Assembly (NCBI GenBank): GCA_016720635.1
Contig: JADKKF010000002.1
Location: forward strand, 124,001-188,000
Direction: 5' to 3'
DNA length: 64,000 nt
DNA from: Saprospiraceae bacterium
GTDB lineage: Bacteria > Bacteroidota > Bacteroidia > Chitinophagales > Saprospiraceae
Each line of letters opens with the position of its first letter. Positions within the stretch are counted from its first letter, which is position 1. Shown here piece by piece: positions 46,650-54,012 of the stretch. The notes under the pieces are model-generated. The model was not told the origin of the DNA. It did not search any database and saw only the letters and a list, made by a program, of their open reading frames with translations. A program made the translations under genes and the position numbers.

Positions 46650-47459
46650 TTAACTGTGATTTGTGAAATACTTTTTTACTAAGGTTATAAAATCCTCAAC
46701 AGACAATTGCTCTGGTCTTTTATTAAAAATTGGATCCTCTAGTTGTTCTTTTCGGTCGATAAGACCCGCCAATGTATTCCGAAGCATTTTTCTCCTCTGT
46801 CCGAATGAAATTTTTACTACTTTCTTTAAAACATCCCACGGATAGTCAATGTTCAAATCTGATTTTAACTTCAGCGTTATGATCGAGCTTTCTACTTTTG
46901 GAGGTGGAGAAAAGTTCTGTGGACCTATATGAAAATTCAACTCTACTTCATAGAGACTTTGCGTTAAAACACTTATTATTCCGTATGTTTTCGAGCCATG
47001 TGGCGCGCAGATTCTTTCAGCCATTTCTTTTTGGAACATACCAACCATGCCTTGGACTTTTTCATGATTTTCAATTATCTTAAAAACTATTTGAGAGCTT
47101 ATATTGTATGGAAAATTGCCCACTATCCAAAATGGCTTACCTTGAAACAAATCTTCGAAATCTACTTTTAATATATCTTGAAATATTATTTTTTCTTGAG
47201 GCAATATTTGCTTTTGAACCAAATACTCTACCATATCTCTATCGGCTTCTACTGCGATTAATTTATTAAATTTAGTGTTCAAAAGATGGGTTAATGCGCC
47301 TTTGCCAGGACCAACTTCAAGGATTGATGGCGTTTCAATATTATCGGTAGCTGTGGTTATTACACCCAAGATATCTTGCAGTACTTGGTTATTTATTAGG
47401 AAATGCTGCCCAAAACTCTTTTTTGCTCTCAAGTCGTCCTTGTAGTACTGTTGTCCCAT
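46650..47459 (-). CDS. rsmA: 16S rRNA dimethyladenosine transferase
   Basis: A 269-residue SAM-dependent methyltransferase (KsgA) that dimethylates two adjacent adenines near the 3' end of 16S rRNA. Motifs: KKSFGQHFLINNQVL, SAM site EVGPGKGALTHLL, and catalytic GNFPYNISSQIVFKI. It is directly adjacent to the yqeY gene and divergent from pdxA, the intergenic gap being 39 bp. Confidence 0.96.
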   Translation of the reverse strand: MGQQYYKDDLRAKKSFGQHFLINNQVLQDILGVITTATDNIETPSILEVGPGKGALTHLLNTKFNKLIAVEADRDMVEYLVQKQILPQEKIIFQDILKVDFEDLFQGKPFWIVGNFPYNISSQIVFKIIENHEKVQGMVGMFQKEMAERICAPHGSKTYGIISVLTQSLYEVELNFHIGPQNFSPPPKVESSIITLKLKSDLNIDYPWDVLKKVVKISFGQRRKMLRNTLAGLIDRKEQLEDPIFNKRPEQLSVEDFITLVKKYFTNHS

Positions 47460-47498
47460 TTTATTTAATTATCTTTACGCTTTAAAATTAATTTTATC

Positions 47499-48590
47499 AT
47501 GGCAAAGCCAAATATAGGCATAACTATTGGTGACATCAATGGAATCGGTTTGGAGGTTATATTAAAAACCATTTCCAATCCTCTCATCTACAAACACTGC
47601 ACACCAATCATCTATGGATCAACAAAGGTAGTCTCTTATCATAAAAATATATTCGGAATTCCTGATCTCCCATTTCAAACGCTAAGACCAGGTGATACTC
47701 CTGCTGAAGGAAAGCTAAATATTGTAAATTGTTGGCAAGACAATGTCAATATCAATTTGGGTGAAATCAATGAATCGGGAGGTAAATACGCCAAGATAGC
47801 TTTAGAATGTGTTGTCAAAGATATGGAAAAGGGTATCATAGACGCCGTGGTAACTGCTCCTATTCATAAACAAAGCATGAAATTGGGTGGATTCGATTAT
47901 ATTGGACACACTGAATTCTTTAGCAAAGTATTCGGCGATACCGAAAGTCTCATGATGCTCATCAGCGACAACATGAAGGTCGGTTTGGTCACGACTCATA
48001 TCCCTGTCAGCAATATTAAATCCAAGCTTACTACAGAACTTATTTCTAAAAAAATAAAGATCTTAAGAGATTCTCTCATTACCGATTTTGAAATTGACAA
48101 ACCCATAATTGCTGTCCTCGGACTTAATCCACATGCAGGAGATGATGGATTGATGGGAACCGAAGAAAAAACCATAATATTGCCAGCCATTGAAAAAGCC
48201 AGAGCAGAAGGGATAACCATTGTAGGCCCTTATCCAGCAGATGGGTTTTTTGGTTCCGGTGAGTTCAAAAAATTTGATGCCATTCTTGCCATATACCACG
48301 ATCAAGGATTGATTCCTTTCAAATTGGCCAATTTTAGCGAAGGGGTCAACTACACCGCTGGACTCCCATACATCAGGACCTCCCCTGATCACGGCACCGC
48401 TTTCGATATCGCAGGAAAAAACTTGGCTGACCCAACCTCATTCAGAAAAGCATTATATGCAGCCATAGATATTTTCACCAGAAGAAGCGAATATTTCGAA
48501 TTGCGCGAGGATACTATGGAACGCCTTGTGATTAGAGAAGAAAGCGAAGAAGAATTGTTGAGGAACAAGGTAGAATTACCTGAAGATTAG
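47499..48590 (+). CDS. pdxA: 4-hydroxythreonine-4-phosphate dehydrogenase
   Basis: A 363-residue PdxA enzyme of pyridoxal 5'-phosphate synthesis, NAD-dependent. Motifs: GITIGDINGIGLEVI at the start, GGFDYIGHTEFFSK (substrate/metal), LGLNPHAGDDG, AIYHDQGLIPFK and TSPDHGTAFDIAG. The conserved histidines for metal binding are present. It is divergent from rsmA, with 39 bp between starts, and 19 bp before mutY. Confidence 0.95.
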   Translation: MAKPNIGITIGDINGIGLEVILKTISNPLIYKHCTPIIYGSTKVVSYHKNIFGIPDLPFQTLRPGDTPAEGKLNIVNCWQDNVNINLGEINESGGKYAKIALECVVKDMEKGIIDAVVTAPIHKQSMKLGGFDYIGHTEFFSKVFGDTESLMMLISDNMKVGLVTTHIPVSNIKSKLTTELISKKIKILRDSLITDFEIDKPIIAVLGLNPHAGDDGLMGTEEKTIILPAIEKARAEGITIVGPYPADGFFGSGEFKKFDAILAIYHDQGLIPFKLANFSEGVNYTAGLPYIRTSPDHGTAFDIAGKNLADPTSFRKALYAAIDIFTRRSEYFELREDTMERLVIREESEEELLRNKVELPED

Positions 48591-48609
48591 AATAACTTTT
48601 TTAATTTCT

Positions 48610-49674
48610 GTGACTAAGATTCATGAAATTTCCAATATTTTATTGGGCTGGTATCGATTACACAAAAGAGAATTGCCGTGGAGAGACGATCGTGACCCAT
48701 ATAAAATATGGCTATCGGAAATAATTCTCCAGCAAACAAGAGTACAACAAGGACTCCCCTATTATTGGGCATTTATCCACAAATTTCCTACCATCAAGGC
48801 CTTAGCCTCTGCCGACCTCGCCGAGGTATATAATTTGTGGCAAGGACTAGGATATTATAGCCGCGCAAATAATTTACACAAGACAGCCAAAATAATCGCT
48901 AGCCAATATAACGGCCTATTCCCGCATAGCTATCCAGATTTATTAAAACTGCCTGGTATCGGGCCTTATACGGCTGCCGCCATAGCATCTATGGCTTTTG
49001 GATTAAAATATCCTGCGATGGATGGAAACTTTTTTAGGGTAGTTGGTAGGCTTTTTGAGGTTGATGAACAATCAAATTCCACCACAGGTAAAAAATTATA
49101 CCACAAACTTGGAGAATTATTATTAGAGGGTGTAGATTCTGCAGATCTTAATCAAGCCATCATGGATTTCGCATCAGCAAGATGTACCCCCACTGCTCCA
49201 AATTGCGATAGTTGCCCATTAATCAGCCATTGTCAGGCATTTTTAAATGGCTCTGTAAATAAATACCCGCTCAAAACAATAAAAAATCCTAAAAAAGTTC
49301 AATATCTATACTTTTTTTATACCGAAAATAAAATCTGGATTAGGCACAGAAACAAAAATACGATCTGGAATAATTTATTTGAATTCCCAAATTTTATTTC
49401 ATCTGATCCCATTGATATCAGTAATAAATATTTGCAAGTAAAGTTGTATGAAAAAGATTTGCTTATTGAGTTGGATGGCAATCCCCATTATTTAAAACAC
49501 CATTTGACACATATTACTTTTCATATTTACATTTTAAAAATATTTAGTAATTTTGCAATGGATAAATTGTGGAAAACGAATGGTTTTTTCGTCATTAACC
49601 CAAAAGATTACAAAAATTACGCTTTTCCAAAACCATTAGTAGATTTTATCACCAACCATTTATATCACGTATGA
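48610..49674 (+). CDS. mutY: A/G-specific adenine DNA glycosylase
   Basis: A 354-residue MutY that removes adenine mispaired with 8-oxoguanine. Glu37 (WLSEIILQQTRV) and Asp138 (MDGNFFRVVGRLF) are the catalytic residues, LPGIGPYTAAAI is the HhH hairpin, and Cys192, Cys199, Cys202 and Cys208 (spacing 6-2-5) hold the iron-sulfur cluster. The C-terminal part is the Nudix-like 8-oxoG recognition domain. It starts with GTG at 48610 and overlaps ssb by 4 bp. Confidence 0.95.
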   Translation: MTKIHEISNILLGWYRLHKRELPWRDDRDPYKIWLSEIILQQTRVQQGLPYYWAFIHKFPTIKALASADLAEVYNLWQGLGYYSRANNLHKTAKIIASQYNGLFPHSYPDLLKLPGIGPYTAAAIASMAFGLKYPAMDGNFFRVVGRLFEVDEQSNSTTGKKLYHKLGELLLEGVDSADLNQAIMDFASARCTPTAPNCDSCPLISHCQAFLNGSVNKYPLKTIKNPKKVQYLYFFYTENKIWIRHRNKNTIWNNLFEFPNFISSDPIDISNKYLQVKLYEKDLLIELDGNPHYLKHHLTHITFHIYILKIFSNFAMDKLWKTNGFFVINPKDYKNYAFPKPLVDFITNHLYHV

Positions 49675-50105
49675 ACAAAGTATTTTTATTAGGAAACCTA
49701 GGCAAAGACCCTGAATTCAGAAAATTAGACAACGGCACCCAAGTGGCTAAATTTCCCATTGCTACCAATGAAAGCTATAAAGACAAAGCTGGAGAATGGA
49801 AACAAATAACCGAGTGGCATGATGTCGTATGTTGGAGAGACTTAGCCACCCGCGTAGAAAAAAACCTTAAAAAAGGTTCGACCATCCTCGTAGAAGGTAA
49901 ACTGTCGCACAGAAAATATACCGACGCCAACGGGGTAGATCGCTACATTACCGAAGTTGTAGCAGCTTCTATCAAGCAATTAGACAAAAAAGATCCTAGT
50001 CAAAGCACGAGTACCAATTTTCCTACAAGTATTGCTGCTGAGGAGTCAATTGATCCGTTCGATATACCAATGCCAGCAAGTTCTGATGAAGATCTTCCTT
50101 TTTAA
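49671..50105 (+). CDS. ssb: Single-stranded DNA-binding protein
   Basis: A 144-residue SSB with an N-terminal OB fold (MNKVFLLGNLGKDPEFR, TEWHDVVCWRDLA, GSTILVEGKLSHRKY) and the acidic C-terminal tip DEDLPF that recruits repair and replication partners. It overlaps mutY by 4 bp and precedes gldD by 3 bp, so the three genes are one transcription unit. Confidence 0.95.
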   Translation: MNKVFLLGNLGKDPEFRKLDNGTQVAKFPIATNESYKDKAGEWKQITEWHDVVCWRDLATRVEKNLKKGSTILVEGKLSHRKYTDANGVDRYITEVVAASIKQLDKKDPSQSTSTNFPTSIAAEESIDPFDIPMPASSDEDLPF

Positions 50106-50108
50106 AAG

Positions 50109-50708
50109 ATGCTAAAAAAAGTAAATTACCTTTTGTTTTATTGCTGCCTGGGCTTGATTACTTCATGCTCAAGCGACTATACACCAAAGCCTAGAATTTA
50201 CCCTAGAATTATCTATCCAACCAACAAGGATTTTGTGTTGTCAAATCCGCAAGATTGTCCCTTTTCATTTTATATGCCGCAATACGCCCATATAGAAAAA
50301 GAAAAATATTATTTTGACGAAAAGCCGCCACATCCTTGTTGGTTTAATATCCAGTATCCTATTTTTCAAGCTACTTTACATTGCAGTTACTACGCTATCA
50401 ATGGTTTAAAAGATTTTGAAAAATTACACGAAGACGCCTTTAGGATGAGCAATCACCATCAAATTAGAGCGGATTATATCGAGCCCATCCCGTTCCATAA
50501 TCCAAAAAATAATATTAGCGGTTATATATTCAGTATAGAAGGGGCCGTTGCATCTCCCTTCCAATTTTATCTGTCTGATAGTACAAAACACTTTTTGAAA
50601 GGATCGCTTTATTTTAACGCCCACATTAATATTGATTCTTTATTGCCCATCCAAGAATACGTCAAAGCAGACGTTTTAAAAACATTAAATTCATTTACTT
50701 GGCAATAA
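50109..50708 (+). CDS. gldD: Gliding motility lipoprotein GldD
   Basis: A 199-residue lipoprotein with signal peptide and lipobox (GLITSC, Cys near residue 20). The mature part carries the GldD pattern (YTPKPRIYPRI, then DCPFSFYMPQYAHI and CWFNIQYP). GldD is needed for gliding in Flavobacterium and is linked to the gliding/T9SS machinery, and its homologues follow ssb or gldE. Here it begins 3 bp after ssb; gldE is not present between them. Confidence 0.87.
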   Translation: MLKKVNYLLFYCCLGLITSCSSDYTPKPRIYPRIIYPTNKDFVLSNPQDCPFSFYMPQYAHIEKEKYYFDEKPPHPCWFNIQYPIFQATLHCSYYAINGLKDFEKLHEDAFRMSNHHQIRADYIEPIPFHNPKNNISGYIFSIEGAVASPFQFYLSDSTKHFLKGSLYFNAHINIDSLLPIQEYVKADVLKTLNSFTWQ

Positions 50709-50822
50709 CTGACCCGAGCTTTTTAGGTACGTTCGGTCTTTATAAACACAATCAGCTCTAATTAAGCCTAGTTTATTTTCAACCTTTTTGGATTATAACC
50801 ATTTTCTATTTAAAAAATATCT

Positions 50823-51848
50823 TTGGGATCACGCAATTATCATGACATATTTCGGTTTTTATCAAAATTAACCTTGGTAAAGCTGATAAATATATCAAAA
50901 ATTATTTCTTCCTATTATTTGACAAAATGGCTGAAAAAACCAATTCAATGGGGAATGCCTTTTACAATCTCTATCGAACCAACTACTGCTTGCAACCTAA
51001 GATGCCCTGAATGCCCCAGCGGCCTTCGCGCTTTTTCGCGACCCACTGGCAATTTAAAAGAAGATTTCTTTAGAAAAACCATCGATGAAGTTTATAAAAC
51101 ACTCAATTATTTGATTTTTTATTTCCAAGGAGAACCATATATAAATCCTAAGTTTTTGGATATGGTAGCTTATGCTTCATCAAAATCGATTTATACTATA
51201 ACCTCAACCAATGGCCATTTTCTAAATGATGAAAATGCCAAAAAGACAATAGAATCAGGTTTGGATCGATTGATTATTTCAGTCGATGGTACTACTCAAG
51301 AAACTTATGAATCCTATCGGAAAGAAGGCAACCTTTCTGTCGTGCTCCAAGGTGCGAAAAATGTAGTGAAATGGAAAAAAGCCTTGAAAAGCACTACACC
51401 TCATATTGTGTTTCAATTTTTAGTTGTAAAACCCAATGAACATCAAATCGACGAAATTTTTAAAATCGCTGAAGAAATAGGTATAGACGAAGTCAAATTA
51501 AAAACAGCGCAAGTATATTCTTATGAAAATGGAAATGAATTAATACCCTCTATAGAAAAATACTCCAGGTATAAAAAGCAATTAGATGGTAGCTATATTT
51601 TAAAGCATTCTCTTGTAAATCATTGTTGGAAACTTTGGCATGCTTGTGTAATTACTTGGGATGGCGTAGTCGTGCCTTGTTGTTTCGATAAAGATGCAAC
51701 ACACAAACTAGGTGACCTTAAAAAGAACACATTTAAAGAAATTTGGCACAACCAAAATTATTTCGATTTTAGGTCAAAAATATTAAAAAGCAGAAGTGAA
51801 ATAGATATCTGTAAAAACTGTACCGAAGGATGTAAAGTATGGGCATAA
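50823..51848 (+). CDS. Radical SAM/SPASM domain protein
   Basis: A 341-residue radical SAM enzyme. The cluster motif CNLRCPECPSGLRAF has CxxxCxxC spacing, and the C-terminal SPASM region has CVITWDGVVVPCCFDKDA and ICKNCTEGCKVW with further cysteines for auxiliary clusters. The substrate is unknown; in many Bacteroidota this type occurs next to gliding genes or alone. The start is a TTG at 50823; a shorter start at MPFTISIEPTTACN would remove 44 residues that look conserved, so I keep the TTG. It is 114 bp after gldD. Confidence 0.85.
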   Translation: MGSRNYHDIFRFLSKLTLVKLINISKIISSYYLTKWLKKPIQWGMPFTISIEPTTACNLRCPECPSGLRAFSRPTGNLKEDFFRKTIDEVYKTLNYLIFYFQGEPYINPKFLDMVAYASSKSIYTITSTNGHFLNDENAKKTIESGLDRLIISVDGTTQETYESYRKEGNLSVVLQGAKNVVKWKKALKSTTPHIVFQFLVVKPNEHQIDEIFKIAEEIGIDEVKLKTAQVYSYENGNELIPSIEKYSRYKKQLDGSYILKHSLVNHCWKLWHACVITWDGVVVPCCFDKDATHKLGDLKKNTFKEIWHNQNYFDFRSKILKSRSEIDICKNCTEGCKVWA

Positions 51849-51882
51849 CAACATATTAAATATTAAAAATATGTTTAATGTG

Positions 51883-51912
51883 TTGCATTTTTTATCAAAT
51901 GTTGTAACTTTG
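51883..51912 (+). promoter_or_regulatory. Promoter of fumC
   Basis: TTG at 51883-51885 and TAACTTTG at 51905-51912 with a 19-base gap match the Bacteroidota -33/-7 promoter pattern. Transcription would start around 51917, leaving a short leader before the ATG at 51931. Confidence 0.72.
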
Positions 51913-51930
51913 TATAAAATATAATTTCAC

Positions 51931-53325
51931 ATGCAATTTAGGATAGAAAAAGACACCATGGGAGAGGTGAAAGTACCTTCCGAAAAATATTGGGGTGCAC
52001 AAACTCAGCGCTCTTTACAAAATTTTAAGATAGGCGGTATTGGAGATAAGATGCCAATTGAAATCATTCATGCCTTTGCAATCCTTAAAAAAGCCGCTGC
52101 CCAAACAAATCACGAACTAGGGATTTTGAGCACCGACAAAATGGATATCATCTCAAAGGTGTGTGATGAAATATTAAATTCTGAGCTTGACGATCAGTTT
52201 CCATTAGTTATATGGCAAACAGGCAGTGGGACCCAAAGCAATATGAATGTAAATGAAGTAATTGCCAATAGAGCACACGTTTTGATGGGGGGTAGTCTTG
52301 GAGATACCTCTAAATCCATTCATCCGAATGACGATGTCAACAAATCTCAGTCTTCCAACGATACATTCCCAACTGCGATGCACATCGCTGCGTACAAACA
52401 AGTGGAAGAAGTGACAATCGCTGGACTAAACCGTCTGCGCAATGTCTTACACAAAAAAGCTGAAGAATTTATGCCAATCGTCAAAATTGGTAGAACTCAC
52501 TTTATGGATGCAACTCCATTGACCCTAGGGCAAGAATTTTCAGGATATGTTCAACAATTAGACAATTCGATTAGAGCTATAAAAAATGCCCTCCAAATGG
52601 TCAGGGAGTTGGCATTAGGAGGAACAGCAGTTGGCACAGGCCTCAACGCACCCAAGGGGTATAGCGAGTTAGTTGCTGCCAAAATTGCAGATTTAACCCA
52701 CCTACCATTTATCACAGCCCCAAACAAATTTGAAGCTTTGGCAGCTCACGATGCGATGGTTGAACTTTCTGGAGCCTTGAAAAGAACCGCTGTTTCCTTG
52801 ATGAAAATAGGCAATGATGTCAGAATGCTTTCCTCTGGCCCACGATGTGGTATTGGAGAAATTATTATACCAGACAACGAACCAGGTTCTTCCATCATGC
52901 CAGGCAAAGTCAACCCGACGCAACCAGAAGCATTAACTATGGTTTGTGCTCAAGTAATTGGCAACGATGTAGCTGTAAGCGTGGGTGGAGCGACTGGACA
53001 TTTCGAATTAAATGTCTTCAAACCATTGATTGCATCAAACGTCCTACATTCTGCTAGATTGATAGGGGATGCATGTGTATCATTTGCCGTCAATTGTGCC
53101 GAGGGCATCGAACCGAACCGCGAAGCAATAAAAACAAATCTCGATAATTCTTTAATGCTAGTAACTGCATTAAACACCCATATTGGCTATGAAAACGCTG
53201 CTAAAATTGCAAAAAAAGCTCACAAGGAAAACAAAACTTTAAAGCAGTCTGCGGCAGAATTAGGGCTCGTTTCAGAAGAAAATTTTGATTTGTGGGTAAG
53301 GCCTGAGAATATGGTGAATAATTGA
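51931..53325 (+). CDS. fumC: Class II fumarate hydratase
   Basis: A 464-residue fumarase that interconverts fumarate and malate in the citric acid cycle. Family motifs: SSNDTFPTAMHIAAY, GRTHFMDATPLTLGQE and the signature GSSIMPGKVNPTQPE, which holds the catalytic Ser loop. The N-terminus RIEKDTMGEVKVP is normal. It has its own promoter (51883-51912) and no iron-sulfur cysteines, as expected for class II. Confidence 0.97.
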   Translation: MQFRIEKDTMGEVKVPSEKYWGAQTQRSLQNFKIGGIGDKMPIEIIHAFAILKKAAAQTNHELGILSTDKMDIISKVCDEILNSELDDQFPLVIWQTGSGTQSNMNVNEVIANRAHVLMGGSLGDTSKSIHPNDDVNKSQSSNDTFPTAMHIAAYKQVEEVTIAGLNRLRNVLHKKAEEFMPIVKIGRTHFMDATPLTLGQEFSGYVQQLDNSIRAIKNALQMVRELALGGTAVGTGLNAPKGYSELVAAKIADLTHLPFITAPNKFEALAAHDAMVELSGALKRTAVSLMKIGNDVRMLSSGPRCGIGEIIIPDNEPGSSIMPGKVNPTQPEALTMVCAQVIGNDVAVSVGGATGHFELNVFKPLIASNVLHSARLIGDACVSFAVNCAEGIEPNREAIKTNLDNSLMLVTALNTHIGYENAAKIAKKAHKENKTLKQSAAELGLVSEENFDLWVRPENMVNN

Positions 53326-53448
53326 GAATACACAAAAAAATTAAGCAGCGAAAACGATCGCGGCTTCGTTATAGAAATAATGTAAAGTAAGTAATAGCAT
53401 TTATTTTGGTAATCATTATCTTTTGGTAAGAAAATTAAAAATTCAACG

Positions 53449-53997
53449 ATGAGTTTAGCATTACAGGTAGAAACAAATGAGCAGGACCTTATCGTCGCAT
53501 GTCTGAATAATCAGAGATGGGCTCAGAAAAAAATCTACGAAGATCACTATGCATCCATGCTCGGAGTATGCATGAGATACGCATCGGATCAAGAACAAGC
53601 CATTGATATCGTCCATGAAGGCTTTATCAAAGTATTTTTAAATTTAGAAAAATACCAATCTGGCACTTCTTTACAGGCATGGATCCGTAGAATCATGGTA
53701 AATACTTCCATTGATTTCTATAGAAGAAACATTAAAAAAAGAACAGAAGACATCGAGGAGGCGTATCACTTATCCGATATCAACCCCGATGCAGTCAGCA
53801 ACTGTACTGAAAAAGAAATTATGGCTTGTATCCAACAGCTAAGTCCTATGTACAGAGCCGTTTTCAATCTTTTTGTAATTGATGGTTTTTCACATAAAGA
53901 AATTGCTGAAGAATTGGATATCACAGAAAGTACTTCTCGCGCTAATCTAGTTAAAGCGAGATTAAAACTTCAAGAACTACTTTTAACTTCTAAATAG
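53449..53997 (+). CDS. ECF-family RNA polymerase sigma factor
   Basis: A 182-residue sigma-70-family factor with region 2 (about residues 25-95; ASDQEQAIDIVHEGFIKVF, then SLQAWIRRIMVNTSIDFYRR) and region 4 (about 125-180; CIQQLSPMYRAVFNLFVIDG and HKEIAEELDITESTSRANLV). It lacks regions 1 and 3, the extracytoplasmic-function layout. The gene ends 15 bp before the large repeat/barrel protein gene, so the two look like a sigma/anti-sigma pair. Two 9-bp direct repeats TTTTGGTAA lie just upstream. Confidence 0.92.
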   Translation: MSLALQVETNEQDLIVACLNNQRWAQKKIYEDHYASMLGVCMRYASDQEQAIDIVHEGFIKVFLNLEKYQSGTSLQAWIRRIMVNTSIDFYRRNIKKRTEDIEEAYHLSDINPDAVSNCTEKEIMACIQQLSPMYRAVFNLFVIDGFSHKEIAEELDITESTSRANLVKARLKLQELLLTSK

Positions 53998-54012
53998 TAT
54001 ATTTACGTATCA

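Noticed and set aside
50711..50745. A terminator after gldD (GACCCGA with TTCGGTC)
   Set aside because: The stem needs a bulge, the loop is long and the T run is broken, so I do not list it as a supported terminator.
53341..53375. A hairpin after fumC (AACGA with TCGTT)
   Set aside because: Only five base pairs and no T run.
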